From: Gaiella sp.
GTDB lineage: Bacteria; Actinomycetota; Thermoleophilia; Gaiellales; Gaiellaceae
DNA length: 64,000 nucleotides
NCBI GenBank assembly: GCA_027493885.1
Contig: JAOSJZ010000001.1
Location: 62,001 to 126,000 of the forward strand
Direction of reading: 5' to 3'
Shown here: positions 56,055-63,886 of the stretch, piece after piece
How positions within the stretch are numbered: position 1 is the first letter of the stretch
Layout of the letters: each line of letters begins with the position of its first letter
Position numbers and translations under genes: made by a program
Notes under the pieces: model-generated
Seen by the model: the letters and a program-made list of their open reading frames with translations, nothing else
Database searches by the model: none
What the model was told of the DNA's origin: nothing

Positions 56055-56127
56055 GGGCGCTTAGCTCAGTTGGGAGAGCACCAGCTCGACAAGCTGGGGG
56101 TCACTGGTTCGAGCCCAGTAGCGCCCA
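56055..56127 (+). tRNA. tRNA-Val (anticodon GAC)
   Basis: A complete 73-base cloverleaf: acceptor GGGCGCT pairs with AGCGCCC, D-arm GCTC-AGTTGGGA-GAGC, anticodon stem CCAGC/GCTGG with loop TCGACAA (anticodon GAC), T-arm ACTGG-TTCGAGC-CCAGT, discriminator A. CCA is not encoded. Its 3' 26 bases are the attachment site of the adjacent integrative element, and the gene stays intact. Confidence 0.97.
56102..56127 (+). repeat. attL core (26 bp, within tRNA-Val)
   Basis: It is identical to 63367-63392; identity begins at CACTGG of the T-arm and ends at the discriminator base. Flanks diverge on both sides (T before, TCCCC after). Confidence 0.93.
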
Positions 56128-56239
56128 TCCCCGAAACCCCGCATGACGAGCGGGGTCCGGGCGCGGAGGCAGTGGAGAGCCGTCCACGGTTCGTCCACAT
56201 GACGCCGGGACTTCCTCCGTGGAGGTCGGGTGGGCTGGC

Positions 56240-57400
56240 TTAGCGGACGGCCCACCCGTCTACCTCCCCTGCCCTCCCCGTCTGCTCGTCGTGGTGTCCG
56301 AGTGAGGCGGCACGGAGTCCGTGTCCGATGGCGTCGAGCGCGGCTCTCGTCTCGCCCTGGCGGACGTGCCGGTAGGTGCGGAGGAGGAGGACGCCCTCGT
56401 CGGCGTGCCCGAGCCGTTCGGCGGCGAGCTCGGCGGGCATACCGGCCTCACGCATCAGGGTCGCAGCCGTGTGCCGCAGGTCGTGGGCGGTGAGTCCTGT
56501 GAATGGCTCAGGTGTCGTCCTCTCGCGCTCCCACGCCTCCGCGGCGTCCCGGAGCATCGGGAGCCAGACCAGTTTCCGGAACGCGCTGTAGCGCCACTGC
56601 GAGCCGTGCCGCTTCGGGAACACGAGCCGCGTGCCGGGAGCACGGGCGAGGAGCTGCGCGCGGAGAAGCTGCGTCTCCTCGTCGGTGAGCGGAATCACCT
56701 TGCGGCGGCGCTCTTTACAGAGCTCGGGGGGAATCGTCATCGTCCGGCCGGCGAGGTCGAGCCGGTCATCGGTGAGGGTGAACAGCTCGTTGATGCGATT
56801 CCCGGTGGTGCCGGCAAGGAGCACGAGCCGGAAGGCATACGATGGCGCGTGGGCGGCGAGGTGCTCGAGCTCGTCGGCAGTCAGCGCCCGGCCTTCGTGC
56901 TCGGGCGTGGCGACGGGCTCGATGGTGAGGAGAGCCGCGTCGAAACGGTGGCCTCGCGCCTGCGCGTAGCGGAGCGTGGCCTTAAGCGCTTGGAGTTCGT
57001 TCCGGGCGGATACGGGATGCTCCGCGGCGCGGGCGAGTATCGCGTCCTCGAGGAGCCGCCGGTCCAGGAGGTCGAGCGGGAGGGCGGCGTACTTGCCCTC
57101 GCGCCACGGCCGGGTTGAGTCGTCCCAATGCTTGATGCCCTTTGCGGTCAGCGGACCGCGCTTGCCGGCTACGCGCTTGCGAGCGAGGAGCGAGGCGGCA
57201 GCCTCGGCGAGCGTCGGGGTCGCGCTTCGCGGCGCGTGGCGGATACCGACGGCGCGCATCCTGCGGAGCTCGATTGCCCGCGCGTTCGCGTCGTCGGCGA
57301 CCGAGAACGTCTCGGCGGGGAACGGCCTCACGCGCACCTGATAGCCGGGTCCGGCCGGGTGTCGACGGACGCCGGGAACGAGAGCCGTGTTAGCGGTCAC
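56240..57400 (-). CDS. int: Tyrosine-family site-specific integrase
   Basis: 386 residues from GTG 57400, whose codon overlaps the HTH gene stop (GTGA). An N-terminal SAM-like domain (ATPTLAEAAASLLARKRVAG) binds core sites. The catalytic domain has GTTGNRINELFTL with the first Arg, TAHDLRHTAATLMREAG with the H-x2-R box, LGHADEG and the nucleophilic Tyr in LLRTYRHVRQG. It integrates and, with the HTH protein, excises the element at tRNA-Val, 112 bases away. Confidence 0.93.
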   Translation of the reverse strand: MTANTALVPGVRRHPAGPGYQVRVRPFPAETFSVADDANARAIELRRMRAVGIRHAPRSATPTLAEAAASLLARKRVAGKRGPLTAKGIKHWDDSTRPWREGKYAALPLDLLDRRLLEDAILARAAEHPVSARNELQALKATLRYAQARGHRFDAALLTIEPVATPEHEGRALTADELEHLAAHAPSYAFRLVLLAGTTGNRINELFTLTDDRLDLAGRTMTIPPELCKERRRKVIPLTDEETQLLRAQLLARAPGTRLVFPKRHGSQWRYSAFRKLVWLPMLRDAAEAWERERTTPEPFTGLTAHDLRHTAATLMREAGMPAELAAERLGHADEGVLLLRTYRHVRQGETRAALDAIGHGLRAASLGHHDEQTGRAGEVDGWAVR

Positions 57401-57630
57401 GGCGAACCTCCCATGTAGGTTTGAGCGGTCGACGCGGAGCGTATAACGCTCGGGAGGGGCTTGGGCTCGCCGAATACCCAGGCGTACGCGTCGTCGGGCG
57501 CGATGCGGAGTTGCCCGCCCGCTCGCCCTGCGCGGAGGTCGCCGCGGGCGATGGCGCGTCGGACGGTGCGCTCGGAGACGTTCGCCCACCGAGCAACCTC
57601 CTCGCACGTTAGAAGCCGGTCGTGCATCAC
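57397..57630 (-). CDS. xis: Excisionase-like helix-turn-helix protein
   Basis: 77 residues from ATG 57630 (or 57627). The N terminus LLTCEEVARWANVSERTVRRAIARGDLRAGRAGGQ is a MerR/excisionase-type HTH (helix_turn_helix_17), followed by RIAPDDAYAWVFG. Coupling to the integrase gene by GTGA overlap supports a recombination directionality role. The symbol is by context. Confidence 0.8.
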   Translation of the reverse strand: MMHDRLLTCEEVARWANVSERTVRRAIARGDLRAGRAGGQLRIAPDDAYAWVFGEPKPLPSVIRSASTAQTYMGGSP

Positions 57631-57639
57631 GGCTCTCGG

Positions 57640-59058
57640 CTATGCGGCCTTGCCGTCGAGCCCGTGCAGCTTGCGCCGCAGCCGTTCGTATTCGTCGTCG
57701 TCGAGCAGCATGAGCGGCTCGACGGGGGATTCCGCGCCTTCCCTCTCCGAGAACGGGGGTCTAACCGCCACATCCGCCACATCCGAGGATTCATGCGGGG
57801 TTCCTGGCTCGACGGTATCCGCCACGCTCGCGGCCGTATCCGCCACGCTCGCGGCCGTATCCGCCACGGGCTCGGAGTCGGAGCTGCTTGGATAGGCGGT
57901 TGTGGCGGATGTGGCGGATAAAGGCGCTTCTTGAGAGGGGGGAGCGAGATAGCGCGTCCACGCGTCTTCGAACTGGTCGCGGCGGTAGCCTTTCGGGGTC
58001 GTGCCGTCGTCGAGCCGGACCGTGCGGGAGCGGATGCCGTACGGCCGCAGGATGGTCGAGAGCGTCCGTGGCTTGACGTGTGCGCCGTGCCAGTCGGCCC
58101 ATGGTGAGTCGTCGTCGGTGGCGAGCCGTTCGATGAGCTCCGACGTCGAGAGCCGGTCCGCGTCGTCGTGCGCGAAGGCGGCGCGAATGTCGGCGAGGAG
58201 CCGGACGCCGAGCGACTCGTCCGCGGATGCGTCGTCGCCGCGTCGGAGCTCGACGAACGCTCGCCGCGCCCGGTGCGGCCACTCTCCCCCGGCGAGGTCG
58301 GCTATCGCAAGCAACGGCTCTACAGCGTCTTGGGCGCGGTCGTCGAGCTCGGCGGGGAGTTCCGGCTCCGCGTCGGCGAGCGCGTCGTCATGCTCCTCGG
58401 CGAATCGCTGGACGCGCCCTCTGAGCGTGGCGGCGTCGGCGGGCGGTCGGTTCTCGCGCAGCGGTGCGACGGTTTCGCCCGGACCGCGCCGATTGAGCCG
58501 CACTGGGAGCGAGCGGTCCGCGAGCGTGTCGGGAAGGTCGCCGATGCCGGCGAGTGCCTTCGCACCGAACACTTCGAACGGCTCGACGCGCTGTTTCGAG
58601 CCGTCGCCGACGCAGCGGAGTACCGGGGTTCCGCGCCGGTAGCCGGCGTTCAGCATCGCGCGGAGGTCCTCGCGGTCGCGCGCCTTCGGCCCGAAGATAG
58701 CGTCTATCTCGTCGAGCAGGAGCGTTCGTGGCCGGTCGCCGAGCGAGCGGAACAGCGCCGCCTCGGAGACGTTCGCGGCCGGGAGCGGGTCGCGGCAGAG
58801 CAACCGGAGCACGTCGAGGAGCCGTGTCTTGCCGGAGCGTTTCTCCGCGCTCGTGACGGAGAGGTACGGGGTCGAGCCGGCGGCGTCGATAGCCCATGTG
58901 TGAACGATCCAAAGCGCGAGCGTGCTGGCTTGCGCGTCCGTGACGACGACGTACCGCCGAACGAACGCGGCGAGGTCGTCGAGGAGCTGCGCTCCGCCGT
59001 CGGGTGGTTTCCAGCCGCGCGCGGCGGCGACGGTTTCTGGGTCAAGTCGGTCTGTCAT
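57640..59058 (-). CDS. DUF3631-type P-loop ATPase/helicase-like replication protein
   Basis: 472 residues from ATG 59058. The P-loop is SAEKRSGKTRLLDVL and the Walker B-like stretch RTLLLDEIDAIFG. A DUF3631-like domain follows (VRLLADIRAAFAHDDADRLST, then ELIERLATDDDSPWADW and STILRPYGIRSRTVRL). The Ser/Ala/Val-rich linker near the C terminus is coded by a 21-bp tandem repeat (57815-57868). With the preceding Toprim protein it probably starts element DNA replication. ATGA overlap joins the two genes. Confidence 0.82.
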   Translation of the reverse strand: MTDRLDPETVAAARGWKPPDGGAQLLDDLAAFVRRYVVVTDAQASTLALWIVHTWAIDAAGSTPYLSVTSAEKRSGKTRLLDVLRLLCRDPLPAANVSEAALFRSLGDRPRTLLLDEIDAIFGPKARDREDLRAMLNAGYRRGTPVLRCVGDGSKQRVEPFEVFGAKALAGIGDLPDTLADRSLPVRLNRRGPGETVAPLRENRPPADAATLRGRVQRFAEEHDDALADAEPELPAELDDRAQDAVEPLLAIADLAGGEWPHRARRAFVELRRGDDASADESLGVRLLADIRAAFAHDDADRLSTSELIERLATDDDSPWADWHGAHVKPRTLSTILRPYGIRSRTVRLDDGTTPKGYRRDQFEDAWTRYLAPPSQEAPLSATSATTAYPSSSDSEPVADTAASVADTAASVADTVEPGTPHESSDVADVAVRPPFSEREGAESPVEPLMLLDDDEYERLRRKLHGLDGKAA

Positions 59059-59684
59059 GGCAAGCCTTTCTCGGCGAGTAGCCGGCGCGTCGTGTGGAGG
59101 TCGGGGGAGAGAGCGAGAGCAGCGGCGAGACGTGCGTCGTCGTCGGCTCGTGTGAGGAGCGGCCAGAGCGAGCCGGCGTCCGTTTGCAGGAGCGAGCGCA
59201 CGTCCGTGCCGTCAGGGAGCTCGACGGCCGACGCCCACGGGAGCGCGGCGGATACGCGGCGGTTCATGCGTCGGCCGGGCTCGTCGCCGTCGCCGAGCAC
59301 ATAGACGAGCGGGAACGGGTCCACGTACCAGCGCCATTCGTCCCGCCAGGAGCCCGCTCCGGGCAGCGCGAGTGCGAGCACGTCGTCGCGGAACCGGGAG
59401 AGCACGTCACGGACGGCGAGCGCGTCGGATTCCCCCTCGCAGAGCAGGAGCGCGCAGTAACGCGGGTGCCGGTCGCCGGCCGGAGGGAGCGTCTCGAGCC
59501 CGAACGGAACGACCGAGATACCCGCGGGTTCATACCACGAGCGGCCGTCGCGTCCGAACCGTTTGCAGTAGAACTCGCGGCCGTCGCGGTCGCGGTACGG
59601 AACGCGGACGGTGCCGCGGTCGAGCTCGACGCCGGCCTTCGCGAGCGTGTCGAGCGAGAGCCCCTTCCAGCCGGTCGCGCTCAC
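59055..59684 (-). CDS. Toprim-domain (primase-like) protein
   Basis: 209 residues from GTG 59684. Toprim features are ALLLCEGESDALAVRDVL with the conserved Glu, ALALPGAGSW and PLVYVLGDGDEPGRRM with the acidic DxD pair. A preceding segment FYCKRFGRDGRSWYEPAG resembles the linker of phage primases. It lacks a zinc-finger CHC2 domain, so it may act with the DUF3631 ATPase as a split primase-helicase. Confidence 0.8.
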   Translation of the reverse strand: MSATGWKGLSLDTLAKAGVELDRGTVRVPYRDRDGREFYCKRFGRDGRSWYEPAGISVVPFGLETLPPAGDRHPRYCALLLCEGESDALAVRDVLSRFRDDVLALALPGAGSWRDEWRWYVDPFPLVYVLGDGDEPGRRMNRRVSAALPWASAVELPDGTDVRSLLQTDAGSLWPLLTRADDDARLAAALALSPDLHTTRRLLAEKGLP

Positions 59685-59881
59685 TCGACGGCTCCCTCGC
59701 CGCGGAGCTCGCGCAGCCACTCGCCGAACGCGACCCGGTCACCCTCGCGCGCCAGGAGGAAAAGCGCCGTCGACGTGAACGCGCGGTACTCGTCCGACGT
59801 CATGGTCGAGCGCGCTTCACGGACGAGCTCGACGAGCACGACGGTCGCAGCCTGCCAACGTGTCGGCCGGGGCACGCTCAC
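59681..59881 (-). CDS. Small unknown element protein (66 residues)
   Basis: From GTG 59881 (MSVPRPTRWQAATVVLVELV when read with Met) through a helical region with EARSTMTSDEYRAFTST and REGDRVAFGEWLRELRG. Both ends overlap neighbouring genes by 4 bases, which strongly supports translation. No family was recognised. Confidence 0.6.
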   Translation of the reverse strand: MSVPRPTRWQAATVVLVELVREARSTMTSDEYRAFTSTALFLLAREGDRVAFGEWLRELRGEGAVE

Positions 59882-60438
59882 GAGCGCGCCTCCCGGCGAG
59901 CGACTACCTGTGGTGGACTAGACGGCGGGTCGTCGCCGGATGGTCGGCCCGGCGAGCGAGCGCGGCGGGTGGAGCCGACACGCCGAGCCGACGGTGTTCT
60001 TGCGGCCGGACGGGAGAGCCGAACGAGCGCGGGCCGCACGGGTGATGTCCTCCGGCTCGCGTGGACGACGAGCCGGGAGAGCCGTCGAACGTCCTTGCGG
60101 AGCTGCGTCCGGTAAGGCCGGTTCCAGTGCTCGAACGTGCCGCCGCGGGAGCGCTCAGCCTCGGCGTATTCGCGCTGCTTTTCGCGCAGAGCATGGCGGT
60201 CGACGTCGGCTTGCGTCAGATCCGGCGCGTCGAGCGCGTCCCACGTGGAGACGTCAGCGGACGCGGGCACGGCAGTCGAGAGTTGGAAAGAACGCACGTT
60301 CTGATCTTGCTCTCCCGCGCGATCAGCTCGCGTTAAGGTCTGGTTGCGCGAACCGGCAACCGTTCCGTAACGCGAGACGCCCCGCCGAAGCGGAGCGTCC
60401 GCGGTGCGTTCTGTTTCCCGGCTACCGAGCCGTCGCAT
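59878..60438 (-). CDS. Unknown element protein, basic C terminus
   Basis: Up to 186 residues from ATG 60438; a later non-ATG start is possible because the first 35 residues look low-complexity. The middle part VSTWDALDAPDLTQADVDRH and QREYAEAERSRGGTFEHWN is protein-like; the C terminus is rich in Arg and Ser. Its GTGA overlap with the next gene places it in the replication operon. The 195 bases 60439-60633 before the next gene show nothing clear. Confidence 0.5.
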   Translation of the reverse strand: MRRLGSRETERTADAPLRRGVSRYGTVAGSRNQTLTRADRAGEQDQNVRSFQLSTAVPASADVSTWDALDAPDLTQADVDRHALREKQREYAEAERSRGGTFEHWNRPYRTQLRKDVRRLSRLVVHASRRTSPVRPALVRLSRPAARTPSARRVGSTRRARSPGRPSGDDPPSSPPQVVARREARS

Positions 60439-60633
60439 AGCATCCTAGACGATTCGCAAGACGACGACGGGGTAGTCGCCGGACGCGAGCAAGGCTGCCG
60501 GCGAGACGTGCCTCGCCAGCCGAACCCAGGCGCGCCCGCATCCGGCGGTGCCAAGCCTAGCCTCGTCTACCTCGCGTGCCTACTGGCCGATTCGGACGTG
60601 TCTCGTTCGGTCGGGTGCGAACCGGCCCGCGCT

Positions 60634-61149
60634 CTACGCGGCGTCGCCGATACGGGCTCGCAGGCGGCCGACGAGAGCCTGCACGTCGTCGTGCGGAGCA
60701 GACTCGGCTCCGGCCGCGGCATTGCCCGGATTGTCCGCCGAGGAGTAACGGTCGAGAGGAGAAGGCTCTACCGAACGCTCGCGCTGACGCCGCTTCTGCT
60801 CTCGCCACCGCGCACGGCGGCGCTCGATGCTTGCGCGCGAGGGGTTCCAGCAGGAGTAGCCCACGAGCAGGAAGTCGCCGTCGGGGAGCGACTCCAGGTA
60901 GCCGTGCTCGACGAGCTCAGACGTGACGCGACGGGATGCCTTCGTCGGCGCGAGCACGTATCGCACGTCCTGGTCGGAGAGCCGGCCGTCCAGCCCTTGC
61001 TCGGAGGCGAAGCACCATGCGTCGACGAGTCCGCGAAACGCCGGGCTCGAGAGCGTCCAGGCGGCGCGGCCGAGCCGGACCGGAATGGTGACCGTTCGTT
61101 GACGGTGTCGGCCGGAGAGTCGCTCCACCGGAGCGGGAGTGTGTTTCAT
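60634..61149 (-). CDS. Winged-helix-like DNA-binding protein of the element
   Basis: 171 residues from ATG 61149 (MKHTPAPVERLSG); a GTG 8 codons upstream (61173) is possible. The core VRLGRAAWTLSSPAFRGLVDAW, KASRRVTSELVEHGYLESL and LLVGYSCWNPSRASIERRRARW resembles the replication-initiator/DnaD-like layout of phage proteins: a winged helix followed by a basic linker. It is only a structural impression; no family is claimed. Confidence 0.55.
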   Translation of the reverse strand: MKHTPAPVERLSGRHRQRTVTIPVRLGRAAWTLSSPAFRGLVDAWCFASEQGLDGRLSDQDVRYVLAPTKASRRVTSELVEHGYLESLPDGDFLLVGYSCWNPSRASIERRRARWREQKRRQRERSVEPSPLDRYSSADNPGNAAAGAESAPHDDVQALVGRLRARIGDAA

Positions 61150-61191
61150 GTCGGAACTATTGCAAGGGCCCACGATGGACCACGGAACGCC

Positions 61192-61821
61192 TTAGCCCGC
61201 GGCGAGAAGCTTCCTCACAGTCTCCGCGTGCCAGCGCTTCCCTCCGTGCGCTGTCGGGACACGGTCGTCGTCGAGTCGCTCGGCGATGCCACGCAGCGTG
61301 AGCCCCTCGGCGCGGAGTTCGGCGACGCGCCCGCGTATCGCGTCGTCGAGCACGCGCGGTCGACCGAGCGGCGTTCCCCGGTCGCGTGCCTGCGCGAGCG
61401 CCTCGCGCGTGCGTTCGGCGATGCGGCGGCGCTCCATCTGAGCGAAGGAGGCGACGACGTGCGCCATCGCCTCCCCGGTCGGCGTGGATGTGTCGACGTT
61501 GACGTCCACGATGACGAGTCCCCAGCCCGCGCGTGAGAACCGCGCGAGTAGCGCGGAGAAGTCGGCGACCGAGCGCGAAAGCCGGTCGAGCTTCGCCGTG
61601 ACAAGCGCTTCCGCTTCGCCGTGCTCAATGAGTGAGATTGCCTCGTCAAGCCCCGGCCGCCGTCGAAGCGACTTCCCGCTCGCGCGGTCCTCACACACGG
61701 CGACAAGCGTCCATCCCCGACGTCGTGCTTCCTGCTCGACGGCCTCCCGCTGCGCGGCAAGTCCAAGTCCCGAACTCGCCTGCTCGTCCGTACTGACGCG
61801 GATGTACCCGACGACGCGCAT
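61192..61821 (-). CDS. Serine recombinase (resolvase/invertase type)
   Basis: 209 residues from ATG 61821 (MRVVGYIRVSTDEQASSG). The catalytic Ser lies in RVSTDEQ. ALVTAKLDRLSRSVADFSAL and AHVVASFAQMERRRIAERT are typical dimer and E-helix motifs, and the C-terminal HTH reads EGLTLRGIAERLDDDRVP. It is a second recombinase beside the tyrosine integrase and may resolve multimers or invert DNA. No res site pair was identified. Confidence 0.9.
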   Translation of the reverse strand: MRVVGYIRVSTDEQASSGLGLAAQREAVEQEARRRGWTLVAVCEDRASGKSLRRRPGLDEAISLIEHGEAEALVTAKLDRLSRSVADFSALLARFSRAGWGLVIVDVNVDTSTPTGEAMAHVVASFAQMERRRIAERTREALAQARDRGTPLGRPRVLDDAIRGRVAELRAEGLTLRGIAERLDDDRVPTAHGGKRWHAETVRKLLAAG

Positions 61822-62305
61822 ATTCCGGCACCCCTTCCGGTCGGACAACGCTCTAGGCAATGGCCAACGGTACGCCGTTCCCTGCGATCTGTCAACTAAT
61901 CCACCGTTTCGTGGACAAGTTCAGGGCGCCGGCCGTGGCGTTGGCTACCGTGCCGGAATAGACGCGCGCTCTTCCCGATAGACGAGCGAGCTCTAGGCAG
62001 GCTGACGGGGGAGCCGTCGCGCTCCCCCCGAAGCCAGACGGGATGCCAGCACGCGCTCACGGCGAGAAGCGTGAATCGGAGGGGTTCCTCGACGGCCCAC
62101 CCCGCTCAAACGAGCGCGCCGCGACGGGGCTCCGGCGAGCTGAGCCGGAGAGATGCCCCCGGGAGGTACCCCACCCCGCCGGCACGAAGGCGATGCCCGG
62201 GTCCTTCAGGACTGCCCCCCTGCCGCAGCGAGCGAGTGCGACGAGGCCGAACCCCGTTTCTCATTGACGAGAGCAGCGAACTACACGAGAATCGACTCGG
62301 ACGCG
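61822..62305. other. 484-base stretch without a recognised gene
   Basis: It holds the promoter region of the resolvase operon and a terminator-like hairpin (62007-62014 with 62021-62028, loop CGTCGC). A second inverted repeat, CTCCGGC-GAGCTGA-GCCGGAG, lies near 62130. Short ORFs in it have no protein-like signature. It may contain the element replication origin, but no iterons were found. Confidence 0.5.
62007..62028. terminator. Terminator-like hairpin in the element
   Basis: GGGGGAGC (62007-62014) pairs with GCTCCCCC (62021-62028). There is no T tract. Confidence 0.4.
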
Positions 62306-62653
62306 ATGTTGCCGCTCGGGACGGCCGCACGACTGCTCGTACTTGGATTGCTTGCGATTCTGGTCGCAGGCTGCGCGACGGGGAGCGATGGGGACGCCTC
62401 AGGCGGCGGCGAGTCATCCCTTTGCTCCGGCGAACGCCTAGCCGGTGAGGTCAGGGGTCTTGACGATGAGTACGCCCCATGCGACCCGTATCCGGAGAAG
62501 AGCGACGGCACTGAGTCCCACGAGTTCGAGCAGGAGGACATAGATGCGGCCATGAACGCTAGTGACGACGTCTGGGATTACTGCTACGGCGACGGCAACA
62601 AATCCGAGGCGCAGTTCATGGGTTGCCTCGCACATGTCGACGATGTCCCGTGA
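62306..62653 (+). CDS. Cargo lipoprotein of the element
   Basis: 115 residues from ATG 62306. A lipoprotein signal, RLLVLGLLAILVAGC, places Cys at residue 23. The mature part is acidic (about 25 Asp/Glu) with four or more further Cys residues in SSLCSGERL, YAPCDPYPE, WDYCYGDG and MGCLAH, so disulfides are likely. No family was recognised. It converges on the coiled-coil gene. Confidence 0.72.
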   Translation: MLPLGTAARLLVLGLLAILVAGCATGSDGDASGGGESSLCSGERLAGEVRGLDDEYAPCDPYPEKSDGTESHEFEQEDIDAAMNASDDVWDYCYGDGNKSEAQFMGCLAHVDDVP

Positions 62654-62716
62654 GCTAGGCGGGTCCCGAGTCCCCCGGTTCCTCGGCTGCGCTTGACAGC
62701 GGCCTCGTGGCTTACG

Positions 62717-63112
62717 TCAGCACGCAGCGTTCAACTCAATGCAGAGAGTCGAGAGTGTCGTACTGATGTCATCAAGCGAGCTTTGAACGTCCTGAACCTC
62801 ACTGTCCACGTTGTCAACGTTGCTCGAGACGTCGTCCACGCTGCTCGAGACGTCGTCCACGCTGCTCGAGACGTCGTCCACCGACGTCTGCATATCATCG
62901 ATTGAGTTCGCGAGGTCGTTGGCGTCGAATCCTGAGGCGGCGTCGCCCAGAGACGCCTGTACGTCATCGAGTTGCGCGCTCAATCCGGCAACGTCGTGGC
63001 GGAGGTCCTGGGTTTGGCGGTGCGCGTCGTAGCCGAACCAGGCTGACGCCGCGACGGCGGCGACAACAGCTGCGCAGAGAACGCCCAGAGAGACTCGCTT
63101 GGCGGTGCTCAT
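62717..63112 (-). CDS. Membrane-anchored coiled-coil protein of the element
   Basis: 131 residues from ATG 63112. A short basic N terminus and one membrane segment, VSLGVLCAAVVAAVAASAWF, are followed by an extracytoplasmic coiled coil of heptads (SSVDDVS repeated). Three 21-bp DNA repeats at 62822-62881 encode the heptads, so the length can vary by slippage. The last residue is Cys. Together with the convergent lipoprotein it forms a surface pair next to attR. Confidence 0.75.
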   Translation of the reverse strand: MSTAKRVSLGVLCAAVVAAVAASAWFGYDAHRQTQDLRHDVAGLSAQLDDVQASLGDAASGFDANDLANSIDDMQTSVDDVSSSVDDVSSSVDDVSSNVDNVDSEVQDVQSSLDDISTTLSTLCIELNAAC

Positions 63113-63366
63113 CGCTCGCACCTTTCGTGTTGGAGGGAAGGACGTAGCTTCGCGCAATAGGGTGCGCGCAGTCGGCGGAATCGGCGACTTCCCACGGGAC
63201 GAGTGGCGTATACGTGCCGAGGCGTCCGCAATCCGTCCACGTCGGCCGTCTCTCGCGGTGTCCGGGGTGTCAGATCGTGTCACCCGTTGGCCGGGCGAGA
63301 TCGGCTCAACCGTGCGGGTTGGGTCCGTCCTGGCCATTGGTGTCCATCGGTATCCCGAACGGGTGC

Positions 63367-63392
63367 CACTGGTTCGAGCCCAGTAGCGCCCA
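63367..63392 (+). repeat. attR core (26 bp tRNA-Val 3' end copy)
   Basis: Perfect copy of 56102-56127. It lacks the 5' 47 bases of a tRNA, so it is an attachment-site duplicate, not a gene. The 254 bases from the coiled-coil start to this point carry that gene's promoter region only. Confidence 0.93.
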
Positions 63393-63611
63393 CTCGGATT
63401 CATGCGGTCGCGCGAGAGGGCGGAACCTCTTCGGAGGGCACTGCTCTTCCCGCCGAACGAGGAGCGCGCCTGTCCATGCGCTCGAGCTGTTCGCACGACC
63501 GGCACGCGACGAACGGCTCCCGGCACGTCGCTGATGTTTATTGCATCAGCACACGGGTACGCGCGTGTGTCATCATTTGTCGGCTCGATTGGCCTGGGAG
63601 GTGCTGCCGCC

Positions 63612-63824
63612 GTGAAACAAGCAACGAGGCCGGAGGTGCTCGTCGAATCGGTCCGGCCGTACGGGCCGATGCTGTCGGTCTGTCCGGTGGAGGGCTGCAC
63701 GATGCTGACGATGGGCGGGACGTGCGTCGAGCACGATTCTCCGGTGACGATCGTCTTCGAGCGCGGCCGGCCGTTCGTCGCGACCGCCTCCGCGGCCGTC
63801 GACCGCGTTCCCGTCGCAGGCTGA
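63612..63824 (+). CDS. Small Cys-rich unknown protein outside the element
   Basis: 70 residues from GTG 63612 (KQATRPEVLVESVRPYGPML), then CPVEGCTMLTMGGTCVEHD with a Cys-x4-Cys-x9-Cys-x2-His pattern that could bind one zinc. The upstream GGGAGG provides a ribosome site. No family was recognised. It is the first host gene after attR. The 219 bases between attR and this gene hold no recognised feature. Confidence 0.5.
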   Translation: MKQATRPEVLVESVRPYGPMLSVCPVEGCTMLTMGGTCVEHDSPVTIVFERGRPFVATASAAVDRVPVAG

Positions 63825-63886
63825 TCCGCCTGCGGATCCCCCGTGCGAGGGATGCGGGCGGGCCCCCACCTGCGGACGGTGAGCGC

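Larger units (their letters stand above)
56102..63392. mobile_element. Integrative element of about 7.3 kb in tRNA-Val
   Basis: Bounded by a perfect 26-bp direct repeat of the tRNA 3' end (56102-56127 and 63367-63392). It carries a tyrosine integrase beside the tRNA, an excisionase-like HTH, a DUF3631-type ATPase, a Toprim protein, two small unknown proteins, a winged-helix-like protein and a serine resolvase, all on the minus strand with overlapping starts and stops. A convergent lipoprotein/coiled-coil pair lies near the right end. There are no capsid, portal, relaxase or conjugation genes. This suggests a satellite-like or hitchhiking element that needs a helper. Confidence 0.9.

Noticed and set aside
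62822..62881. Short tandem repeat as a CRISPR-like array
   Set aside because: Units are contiguous 21-bp repeats without spacers and in frame within a coiled-coil gene. The same holds for 57815-57868.
63367..63392. Second tRNA gene at the right end of the element
   Set aside because: Only the 3' 26 bases of tRNA-Val are present; no acceptor, D or anticodon arm. It is an attachment-site copy.
63420..63530. Minus-strand zinc-ribbon-like frame (FVACRSCEQL)
   Set aside because: No start codon before an upstream stop and no continuing homology; too short to support.
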